Shown here: positions 43,911 through 52,559 of the stretch, piece after piece
Position numbering within the stretch: the first letter of the stretch is position 1
How the letters are laid out: each line of letters begins with the position of its first letter
NCBI RefSeq assembly: GCF_001314605.1
Contig: NZ_LIHP01000002.1
Coordinates: forward strand, 1-64,000
Length of the DNA: 64,000 nucleotides
Source: Marinobacter sp. HL-58
GTDB taxonomy: Bacteria > Pseudomonadota > Gammaproteobacteria > Pseudomonadales > Oleiphilaceae
Direction: 5' to 3'
Made by a program: the position numbers and the translations under genes
The notes under the pieces: generated by a model
Databases searched by the model: none
Told to the model about the DNA's origin: nothing
Seen by the model: the letters and a program-made list of their open reading frames with translations, nothing else

Positions 43911-44020
43911 TTTTGTGGCTGGTCCGGGGGTGGGGGTATTTTTTCTTTGGAAAAAGAACTCGCTTCGCTCAGACACCTTTTTCTGGCAGAAAAAATACCC
44001 CCACCCCCAGACCGATCCGA
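43911..44020. repeat. Palindromic element P, copy 4
   Basis: Perfect 21-bp arms (GGGGGTGGGGGTATTTTTTC and its complement) around the conserved core. Compared with copy 1 the GCC/GGC positions are now ATT/AAT on both arms. It lies between two REPs, just upstream of the RAYT gene. Confidence 0.9.
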
Positions 44021-44043
44021 CTTTGGCGTCAACACCGGGATTT

Positions 44044-44075
44044 GTCGGATTACGGCCTGGTTGGCCTAATCCGAC
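44044..44075. repeat. REP unit upstream of the RAYT gene
   Basis: GTCGGATTACGGCC then GGCCTAATCCGAC, 46 nt before the transposase ATG. Confidence 0.88.
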
Positions 44076-44120
44076 AAATAGCCCCAACCAAACAACCAAA
44101 ACCAAACCATACAAGGACGT

Positions 44121-44642
44121 ATGATGAACTACCGAAGAAACCGCCTCCCCGGCGGCACCTACTTTTTCACCGTTGTAACCGCCGCCCGGAACCCAATTTT
44201 CAGCAATCCCACCGCCGTCCAACGCCTGCGAACCACCCTTCGATCGGTAATGAACCGCCACCCATTCACCATCAACGCCATGGTCGTCCTCCCCGATCAC
44301 ATCCACTGCATCTGGACCCTCCCCGTCGATGACACCGACTACCCAACCCGCTGGCGACTGATTAAAGGCGGATTCACCAAACGTTTTCAACAGCATTCCC
44401 AGGACAGAACTGGCAAGCTCAAATCACTCTGGCAGAAACGCTACTGGGAACACACCATCAGGAGCGATAACGACTTCAACCGGCATGTTGATTACATTCA
44501 TTTCAATCCAGTTAAACACGGTTATGTTGCCCGGGCCCTGGACTGGCCGTATTCCAGTTTTCACCGGTTTGTACGTGAGGGGATTTTGCCAGCGGATTGG
44601 GCGATAGGACCGGAGGAGCTTGAGGGAATTGGGAGGGAGTAG
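44121..44642 (+). CDS. REP-associated tyrosine transposase (RAYT, Y1 HUH family)
   Basis: The 173-residue product is of the TnpA_REP type. GGTYFFTVVTAARNPIF is the family N-terminus. The HUH motif is H60-I-H62 in VVLPDHIHCIWTLP, WRLIKGGFTKRF is present, and the catalytic tyrosine is probably Y125 in DYIHFNPVKHGYV, followed by WPYSSFHRFV. RAYTs nick and join single-stranded REP DNA. REP units flank it on both sides at 44044-44075 and 44654-44689, plus others, forming a REPtron. All catalytic residues look intact, so it may drive the REP spread seen across the window. Confidence 0.93.
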   Translation: MMNYRRNRLPGGTYFFTVVTAARNPIFSNPTAVQRLRTTLRSVMNRHPFTINAMVVLPDHIHCIWTLPVDDTDYPTRWRLIKGGFTKRFQQHSQDRTGKLKSLWQKRYWEHTIRSDNDFNRHVDYIHFNPVKHGYVARALDWPYSSFHRFVREGILPADWAIGPEELEGIGRE

Positions 44643-44653
44643 GTGTGGGATTT

Positions 44654-44689
44654 GTCGGATTACGGCTCTTTGAGCCTAATCCGACCTAC
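44654..44689. repeat. REP unit downstream of the RAYT gene
   Basis: GTCGGATTACGGCTC then GAGCCTAATCCGACCTAC, 11 nt after the RAYT stop. Confidence 0.88.
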
Positions 44690-44720
44690 GTGTATTACAC
44701 ACCCAGAAAGACCCATAGCG

Positions 44721-44752
44721 GTAGGTCGGATTAGGCGAAGCCGTAATCCGAC
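44721..44752. repeat. REP unit (inverted relative to previous)
   Basis: GTAGGTCGGATTAGGCGAAG then CCGTAATCCGAC. With 44654-44689 it forms an inverted pair (BIME-like). Confidence 0.88.
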
Positions 44753-44777
44753 ACCCACCCACCAATACCCATCGAGC

Positions 44778-45089
44778 CTACGGCCGCCATCCAAACTGGC
44801 GCATGGAAACCCTCCCATCAACCACCACAACCCCCTCCTCCCGCAGACTCTGGGCCTGCACCTCAAACGCCTCGCTGCCGATGGGGAAGGCAATCTGGCC
44901 GTTGCTTCTGATTACGCGATACCACGGGATGGAATGCCCCTCGGGGAGTTTGCCGAGGGCCTTGCCGATGTATCGAGCCTGTCGCCCAAGGCCCGCCATA
45001 TCGGCAATCTGGCCGTAGCTGGCGACTTTGCCTGCGGGGATGGCGGCTACGACTTGCCAGATTCTCTGGTCTTTGGTGGGTTCGGTCAT
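44778..45089 (-). CDS. Alkyltransferase-like protein (ATL, MGMT-related)
   Basis: The 103-residue product has the MGMT DNA-binding part IPAGKVASYGQIADMAGLGRQARYIGKALGKLP. The active site reads IPWYRVIRSNGQI, with Trp where MGMT has the Cys of PCHRV. ATL proteins bind O6-alkylguanine without removing the alkyl group and hand lesions to nucleotide excision repair. It lies between two REP units. The start ATG at 45089 fits the family length. Confidence 0.92.
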   Translation of the reverse strand: MTEPTKDQRIWQVVAAIPAGKVASYGQIADMAGLGRQARYIGKALGKLPEGHSIPWYRVIRSNGQIAFPIGSEAFEVQAQSLREEGVVVVDGRVSMRQFGWRP

Positions 45090-45125
45090 AGGGGTTCAGT
45101 TTTCGGGTTCAGTTTTAGCCTGACT

Positions 45126-45157
45126 GTCGGATTACGGCTTTGCCTAATCCGACCTAC
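45126..45157. repeat. REP unit overlapping the SDR stop codon
   Basis: GTCGGATTACGGC...GCCTAATCCGACCTAC. On the minus strand the TAG in CTGTAGGTCGG (45154-45156) ends the SDR gene. Confidence 0.88.
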
Positions 45158-45915
45158 AGCCGAAGCGCCCCGTCAACCTCGATGATCCGCCCCGACATAT
45201 AGTCGTTCTCAAAGATAAACGCCGCAGCAGATGCAATCTCCTCCGGCTTGCCCATGCGCTTGAGGGGGATGCCGGCGGTCATTTTCTCCAGGGCTTCCGG
45301 TTTCATGGAGGCGGTCATCTCCGTTTCGATAAAGCCCGGGGCGATGCCCATGCAGCGGATGCCGTAACGGGCGAGTTCCTTGGCCCAGACCGGAACCAGT
45401 GCCGATACACCGGCCTTGGCTGCGGAGTAGTTGCTCTGGCCCATGTTGCCGGCGCGGGAAATAGAGGCGATGTTGATGATTACACCCTTGTCGCCGTTCT
45501 TGATCATCTGGGTGGACGCTTCACGGCCACAGAGGAAAACTCCGGTCAGATTCACGTCAATCACCGCCTGCCACTGGGACAGCTCCATGCGCTTCTCTAC
45601 CTCGCCATCCTTTCCCTTGACCATCAGGCCATCCCGCAGGATACCGGCATTGTTGATCAGCCCGTTGAGTTGGCCGAAATCGGATACGATGGCTTCAAAA
45701 GTCCTTTCTACGTCCTCTTCCTTTGCCACATTGCAGACGTAGGTTCTGACGTCGCCACCGGCCTTGTCGCATGCAGCCGCGGCTTCTTCCAGTTTTTCCG
45801 GCATCAGGTCGATCAGCGCCAGGCGGGCGCCTTTGGTGGCGAGATATTCAGCCATGGCACGGCCCAGGCCCTGGCCGCCACCGGTAATCGCAATCACGGA
45901 ATCTTGAAGTTTCAT
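45154..45915 (-). CDS. Short-chain dehydrogenase, FabG-like 3-oxoacyl-ACP reductase
   Basis: The 253-residue product has the cofactor motif ITGGGQGLGRAMAEYL, NNAGILRDGLM, the catalytic Ser in ASISRAGNMGQSNYSAAKAG (Y-x-x-x-K), PGFIETEMTASM and YMSGRIIEVDGALRL. It is likely an NADPH 3-oxoacyl-(ACP/CoA) reductase in lipid metabolism. ATG 45915 (MKLQDSVIAITGG) is the family start; the open frame upstream to 45990 is run-on. Its stop is contributed by a REP. Confidence 0.9.
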   Translation of the reverse strand: MKLQDSVIAITGGGQGLGRAMAEYLATKGARLALIDLMPEKLEEAAAACDKAGGDVRTYVCNVAKEEDVERTFEAIVSDFGQLNGLINNAGILRDGLMVKGKDGEVEKRMELSQWQAVIDVNLTGVFLCGREASTQMIKNGDKGVIINIASISRAGNMGQSNYSAAKAGVSALVPVWAKELARYGIRCMGIAPGFIETEMTASMKPEALEKMTAGIPLKRMGKPEEIASAAAFIFENDYMSGRIIEVDGALRL

Positions 45916-46011
45916 GTTTCGCCCTAAGGTAATGAATGAACAAGGGGCGCGAGTATACCAGAGCTTTTTGCCGCCGCCGTAATCAGACACAGCACATCCC
46001 GGGAGGCTCTT

Positions 46012-46572
46012 TTGGGCGTTTTTCTTTTCTTATTCATTGTCATGCCGATCGTGGAGATGACGATTCTGATCAAGGTCGGAACCGTCATTGGCGCACTGAA
46101 CACCATCGGCCTGGTATTGCTGACGGCTGTCATCGGGGCGGCTCTGCTGCGGCAGCAGGGTCTCGCTACGTTGCTGAGGGCCAACCAGCGGCTCAACAGT
46201 GGGGAACTGCCGGCGAAAGAAGTGGCCGAGGGGCTGATCCTGGCTGTGGGTGGGGCCCTGTTGCTTACTCCCGGGTTTGTGACCGACACCATCGGTTTTC
46301 TGTGCCTGATTCCCGGCTCCCGCCACTGGCTTGCGGCCCAGGCTCTCAAGCGCATGGTGGTTACAGGCAAGACCAGCAGTTTCACCTTCACAGCCGGCCA
46401 GCGTGGGCCCTTTGACGGGCAGGGGCCATTTGGCGGCCGGGACAGTCCGTTCGGGCGCCAGAACCCGTTTGACCGCAATGACGACATCATTGAGGGGGAG
46501 TACAGGGACGAAACCGAGCGTGATTATCAGCGCCTGGACCGCCGGGATGACGATTCACAGGAAAAAAAGTGA
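46012..46572 (+). CDS. fxsA: FxsA family inner-membrane protein
   Basis: A 186-residue protein with the FxsA pattern: FLFIVMPIVEMTILIKVGTVIGALNTIGLVLLTAVIGAALLRQQG, then GGALLLTPGFVTDTIGFLCLIPGSR. A basic, Phe/Gly/Arg-rich tail follows (GPFDGQGPFGGRDSPFGRQNPF). FxsA was named as a suppressor of F exclusion of phage T7. TTG 46012 has a GGGAGG site upstream. It precedes groESL as in several gammaproteobacteria. Confidence 0.9.
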   Translation: MGVFLFLFIVMPIVEMTILIKVGTVIGALNTIGLVLLTAVIGAALLRQQGLATLLRANQRLNSGELPAKEVAEGLILAVGGALLLTPGFVTDTIGFLCLIPGSRHWLAAQALKRMVVTGKTSSFTFTAGQRGPFDGQGPFGGRDSPFGRQNPFDRNDDIIEGEYRDETERDYQRLDRRDDDSQEKK

Positions 46573-46588
46573 AAATTTTTTTCGCCAA

Positions 46589-46618
46589 CTATTGAAAACC
46601 GATACACCACCCCCACAT
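46589..46618 (+). promoter_or_regulatory. Sigma32 heat-shock promoter of groESL
   Basis: CTATTGAAA, 13 bases, CCCCACAT: a close match to the RpoH pattern CTTGAAA-N13/14-CCCCATNT, about 115 nt upstream of groES. Confidence 0.8.
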
Positions 46619-46733
46619 AGGTTTCACAAGTTCGCTGCGGGCCAATAACCGCTGTAAAACAGTTGGTTAAAAGCCCCGGCTTTTAACGCAACCATCATTG
46701 CCAAACCTAACCTGACATTGGAGATATCGAGCA

Positions 46734-47021
46734 ATGAAAATTCGTCCGCTACACGATCGTGTTGTCGTGCGCCGTAAGGAAGAAGAAGAGAAAACAGCTG
46801 GTGGCATCGTGCTGCCGGGCAATGCCAAGGAGAAGCCGTCCCAGGGCGAAGTGATCGCCGTAGGTAATGGCCGTATTCTCGACAATGGCGAAACCCGTGC
46901 ACTGGCGGTCAAGGTGGGTGACACCGTGGTCTTTGGCCAGTACGCCGGTAATACCGTGAAAGTTGACGGCGAAGACCTGCTCATCATGAGCGAAAACGAC
47001 ATTTTCGGCGTTCTCGAGTAA
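46734..47021 (+). CDS. groES: Co-chaperonin GroES
   Basis: 95 residues, [38 protein letters not shown], with the mobile loop ([12 protein letters not shown]) and [16 protein letters not shown] end. It caps the GroEL ring. It is the first gene of the groESL operon under the RpoH promoter. Confidence 0.98.
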   Translation: MKIRPLHDRVVVRRKEEEEKTAGGIVLPGNAKEKPSQGEVIAVGNGRILDNGETRALAVKVGDTVVFGQYAGNTVKVDGEDLLIMSENDIFGVLE

Positions 47022-47068
47022 ACGCTCGGTTACGCAGCAATCCGATTGAACGATCAAATTGGGTTTAA

Positions 47069-48739
<1,671 letters not shown>

Positions 48740-48796
48740 ATGCCGGCCTGACCCGGACTGTTTCTCATTTTTTGAGAAATGGCCCCGTCAATCCAT

Positions 48797-48836
48797 AAAA
48801 AACCCCGCGTTGGTTCACACTGACGCGGGGTTTTTT
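48797..48836 (+). terminator. Rho-independent terminator after groEL
   Basis: AACCCCGCGT and ACGCGGGGTT pair around a 12-nt loop, with T6 and a further T-run after it. Confidence 0.92.
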
Positions 48837-48908
48837 GTTTTTTTGTCATGAACTTGCGAAATGGCTTTGCTAGACTCGGCAACCGGTCATTTATCTTTGT
48901 GAAACTCT

Positions 48909-49703
48909 ATGAGCGAAACCCCTGCAAAAGCCTTCCTCAGACCAGGCAAAGTGTTCCTGTTGACGCTTGCCGGTGTTCTGGTTTATCTGGTTGCGCTCGT
49001 TGCTCTCGTTCCGGCCGGATGGTTGTGGCACCAGGCGTCCGCTCATATACAGCTGCCACCGGAAGTGCAGGTCAGGCAGGTGTCCGGCAAGGCCTGGGCA
49101 GGCGTTGCCGGCGCTGTCGTGGCCGGTTACCCGGTTCGCATGGAATGGCAGCTGGGCACCCCTTCGTTTTCCGGTCTGTCTTTGCCGGTGAGTTTTTCCC
49201 TTACCTCGTCACAATCCTCGGTCGATGGTCGTGTTAGCCTCGATTGGCAGGGAGCGGGCACGCTGGAGGCAAAAGGAAGGCTCACAGTTGCGGAGTTCGA
49301 GGATCTGATCCGGCGCAGTGGCGGTGCGGTGATTGAAGGAGATGTCACCATCGACAGGTTACTGCTTTCCTGGCAGGAGGGCCGTATCACCGGAGCCGAC
49401 GGTGAGGGCCGCTGGGCCGGCGGTGAGGTTAGCTGGCCCATGGGCGATAGGATGGAGCGTGCGGATTTTCCGCCGATGCGGGCCATCCTCGACAGCACCT
49501 CCAACGGTGTTGCACTGGTGGTCGAGGAGCAGGGAGGGGACGGCCCTGCGGCCGATGCGGAAATTCGCTGGAATGGCATGATGGATTTGCGGGTGTATAA
49601 ACGTATGGTGGACCTGGCCGATCAACCATGGTCGGAGTCGGCCGGGCCCGACGATGTGGTATTCAGGGTCAGGCAACCGTTGATTCCCGGAGGTGCCCTT
49701 TGA
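48909..49703 (+). CDS. gspN: Type II secretion system protein N
   Basis: The 264-residue product has one N-terminal membrane segment (VFLLTLAGVLVYLVALVALVPAGWLW), then LPPEVQVRQVSGKAWAGVAGAVVAGYPVRMEWQLG and GRLTVAEFEDLIRRSGGAVIEGDVTI, the GspN pattern. GspN is an accessory inner-membrane component. It overlaps gspC by 4 nt. In this window only gspN, gspC and gspD are found; the rest of the apparatus must lie elsewhere. Confidence 0.87.
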   Translation: MSETPAKAFLRPGKVFLLTLAGVLVYLVALVALVPAGWLWHQASAHIQLPPEVQVRQVSGKAWAGVAGAVVAGYPVRMEWQLGTPSFSGLSLPVSFSLTSSQSSVDGRVSLDWQGAGTLEAKGRLTVAEFEDLIRRSGGAVIEGDVTIDRLLLSWQEGRITGADGEGRWAGGEVSWPMGDRMERADFPPMRAILDSTSNGVALVVEEQGGDGPAADAEIRWNGMMDLRVYKRMVDLADQPWSESAGPDDVVFRVRQPLIPGGAL

Positions 49704-50554
49704 TCGCTGCGGCATCACTGTCTGGCAGCCAGAGACTGCCGCGTCTGCTGGCCAATGTGTTGCTGGTGGGTCTGGTGGTTTATGTTGCCTGGATACTGGC
49801 GCAGACTACCTGGCTGATTGCCTGGGATGACCGGCCAGTCGCCATCGCTTCGTCGGCTGACAGCGGCGAAATGGATACTGCATCCCGGCGCCTGCAGTCC
49901 ATGGCTGCCCATCAGGTCTTCGGCAGGGCCGCGGAGCAGGAGAGAGTGGCCGAGGTGGTTCGCCGATCAGCACCGGAAACCCGGCTTGACCTCAGGCTTG
50001 AAGGGGTGCTGGTAGCAGAGCGCCCGGAAGACTCCGGTGCTATAGTGGCGGGAAGCAATGGTGTAACAGAGCACTATCGGGTGGGGGATGTATTGCCTGG
50101 TAACGCCGAACTGTCGGAAGTGGAACCCGGCCGTATCCTTATCCGTCGGAACGGGGAATATGAAAGCCTGACATTTGATGAAGACTCATCAGCCGATATG
50201 GTTGAAGACGTAGAGGACGAACAGGTCGCGGACTCCCCCGAGCAGTTCCTGAATGAGGCCCGCGAACAGCTTGATTCCCAGGGTGTGGCGGCGCTCACCC
50301 CCTATGGTCTGAGCCCGGCGGGCGATGACGGCAGCGAAGGTTATGTTTACGATGGTTCGAGTTCGATGCTGAACGCTGTCGGCCTGAGGTCTGGTGACGT
50401 GATTACTGCCGTCAATGGACAGCGCCTGGGGAACCTGAATGAGGACATGACACTTCTGGAAAGCTGGCGGTCCGAGCCGCAGCTGGAAATTGAAATTGAA
50501 CGGGACGGATCCACTCTGACCGTCAACTATGCCATACCCGAACAGTGGCGCTGA
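49700..50554 (+). CDS. gspC: Type II secretion system protein C
   Basis: About 284 residues from TTG 49700, which follows GGAGG and overlaps the gspN stop. One membrane segment (VLLVGLVVYVAWILAQTTWLI) is followed by the homology region with LDLRLEGVLVAERPEDSGAIVAG and YRVGDVLPG. A C-terminal PDZ domain (LTPYGLSPAGDDGSEGY...VGLRSGDVITAVNGQRL) completes it. GspC links the inner-membrane platform to the GspD secretin. The ORF upstream of 49700 is run-on. Confidence 0.92.
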   Translation: MIAAASLSGSQRLPRLLANVLLVGLVVYVAWILAQTTWLIAWDDRPVAIASSADSGEMDTASRRLQSMAAHQVFGRAAEQERVAEVVRRSAPETRLDLRLEGVLVAERPEDSGAIVAGSNGVTEHYRVGDVLPGNAELSEVEPGRILIRRNGEYESLTFDEDSSADMVEDVEDEQVADSPEQFLNEAREQLDSQGVAALTPYGLSPAGDDGSEGYVYDGSSSMLNAVGLRSGDVITAVNGQRLGNLNEDMTLLESWRSEPQLEIEIERDGSTLTVNYAIPEQWR

Positions 50555-50586
50555 ACGGAACAATCGATACAGGATAATAACGCCAG

Positions 50587-52539
50587 ATGCTGAACCACAG
50601 ATCCAATCTATTCCGGGCTTTCGTTGTGGCCCTGTTGTTGCCCCTCATGTCTGTCGCTTACGGCCAGGATGATGAAACCTGGCGGCTGAACCTGAAGGAT
50701 GCTGACATCCGTGCTTTCGTGACCCAGGTGGCGGATATCACCGGCTACAGCTTCGTGGTAGACCCGAGGGTCAAGGGGAAAGTAACGGTTCTGTCCAGTG
50801 CTCCCATGAACAAGGACGAGATTTACGATCTGTTCCTGTCGGTGTTGCAGGTTCACGGCTTTACGGCCATCCCCGGGGAGGAGGTGATCAAGGTGGTGCA
50901 GCAGGTGGATGCCAAGCAATCTGCCGAATCGCTGGAGCGTTTCCGGGAAACGCCCTCGGAACAACTGATCACCCGTGTCATCCAGATTGATAATGCCAAT
51001 GCCCTTGAGCTGGTTCCCATCCTCCGGCCGCTGGTTGCCAAATATGGCCACCTTGCCGGCGTGGCGGCGGCCAATGCCCTGATTATCAGTGATCATTCGT
51101 CCAATATTCGCCGCATTGAACAGATCGTCAGGGAGCTGGACAGCCCCTCCAAGTATGAAGTGGAAGTGATTCAGCTGGAGGAAGCCTGGGTTGGCGACAT
51201 GGTGGAGCTGCTACAGGAGCTTGCACCGGACGAATTGGGTGATGGCGGCGGTGAGAATGCCGCCCGCAAGTACAGTGTGACCGCGGATGAGCGCAGCAAC
51301 CGGTTGATTCTTCGCGGTGACGAAACCTTCCGGGACAAGATGCGTGCCCTGATTTCCAAGCTTGATCAGCCTTCAGCCACCGGCGGTACCACCAAGGTGA
51401 TCCGTCTCAGCCATGCGGATGCTGAGAACCTGACGGAACTGCTCAAGGGCGTGATGGGTGAGCTTGCCAGGGAGGAGTCCGGGGGAAGCGGCGGCTCCGG
51501 AGGCGGCTCGGGAAGTGGAAATCAAACCGGTTTTTCGGTGTTCGCCGATGAAGGGCTGAATGCGCTTGTTGTACGTGGAGAGCCCTCGATGATGCAGGAA
51601 GCGGAAATGATCGTAGAGGCCCTGGACGTGCGCCGTGCCCAGGTGATGATCGAGGCGGCAATTGTCGAGATCAGCGATGAAGCGGGGCAGGACCTGGGCG
51701 TGCAGCTTGCTGTCGGTGATGAATCCGGTGGGTCAACACCTGTAGCGGGGACCAATTTCAATAATGTGGGTAGAAGCCTCGGGGATGTCCTTGGCGCTAT
51801 TCTGTCGGATTCAATTATTGAACCGGCAACCGGTGGTATCACGATCGGTGCTGGCGAGCGCAATGAGAACGGGGTTTCCTGGGGTGTGCTGTTGCAGGCG
51901 CTGTCAACATCCGCGGCGGCCAATCTGTTGTCGACACCCAGCATCATCACCCTCGACAATCAGGAATCCGAGATTATTGTGGGCCAGAACGTGCCTTTCC
52001 GGACAGGGGAGTCCACGGTAACGGGTGACGGTGCAACCAATCCCTTTACCACCATTGAGCGCCGTGATATCGGCCTGACTCTCAAGGTTACGCCGACCAT
52101 AAGCTCCGACGGGCTTGTGCGTCTGGTTGTCGAGCAGACCACCGAGAACATTGGTGATAGCGTGGAATCGGCTTCGGATATCATCACCAACAAGCGCGAG
52201 ATCAAGACCACGGTGCTGGCCGACGACGGTGAAACCATCGTCCTCGGTGGCCTGACAACGGATGACCTTCAGGTGAACAAGAGCAAGGTGCCGTTTCTGG
52301 GGGATATTCCGGTTCTGGGACGGTTGTTCTCTTCAGAGTCGGAGCGCCGGGTAAAGCGCAATCTGCTGGTGTTCCTGCGCCCGACCATTATGCTTGGCAA
52401 GGCTGAATCCGTGGCTGCCACGGATGAGAAGTTCAAGAGCCTTTGGGATATCAACCTGAGTGTGCGCAAGAAGCTGGGCCTTCCGGACCCGGAAAACCCG
52501 CCGACCAAGGACTCCCTGTTCCAGCAGCGGACTGACTGA
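50587..52539 (+). CDS. gspD: Type II secretion system secretin
   Basis: The 650-residue product has a signal peptide (to about YGQ at 27), N0 (WRLNLKDADIRAFVTQVADITGYSFVVDPRVKGKVTVLS), N1-N3 domains with a Gly/Ser loop (GGSGGSGGGSG), and the secretin domain with LSTPSIITLDNQESEIIVGQNVPF and SKVPFLGDIPVLGRLFSSE. It forms the outer-membrane channel for folded exoproteins. The gspC-gspD gap is 32 nt. Confidence 0.96.
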   Translation: MLNHRSNLFRAFVVALLLPLMSVAYGQDDETWRLNLKDADIRAFVTQVADITGYSFVVDPRVKGKVTVLSSAPMNKDEIYDLFLSVLQVHGFTAIPGEEVIKVVQQVDAKQSAESLERFRETPSEQLITRVIQIDNANALELVPILRPLVAKYGHLAGVAAANALIISDHSSNIRRIEQIVRELDSPSKYEVEVIQLEEAWVGDMVELLQELAPDELGDGGGENAARKYSVTADERSNRLILRGDETFRDKMRALISKLDQPSATGGTTKVIRLSHADAENLTELLKGVMGELAREESGGSGGSGGGSGSGNQTGFSVFADEGLNALVVRGEPSMMQEAEMIVEALDVRRAQVMIEAAIVEISDEAGQDLGVQLAVGDESGGSTPVAGTNFNNVGRSLGDVLGAILSDSIIEPATGGITIGAGERNENGVSWGVLLQALSTSAAANLLSTPSIITLDNQESEIIVGQNVPFRTGESTVTGDGATNPFTTIERRDIGLTLKVTPTISSDGLVRLVVEQTTENIGDSVESASDIITNKREIKTTVLADDGETIVLGGLTTDDLQVNKSKVPFLGDIPVLGRLFSSESERRVKRNLLVFLRPTIMLGKAESVAATDEKFKSLWDINLSVRKKLGLPDPENPPTKDSLFQQRTD

Positions 52540-52559
52540 CCGCCGGTGGGTCCGCCACT

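Noticed and set aside
43900..44332. Short open frames across P copy 4 and into the RAYT gene
   Set aside because: They are products of repeat sequence read in other frames; the RAYT frame has clear motifs.
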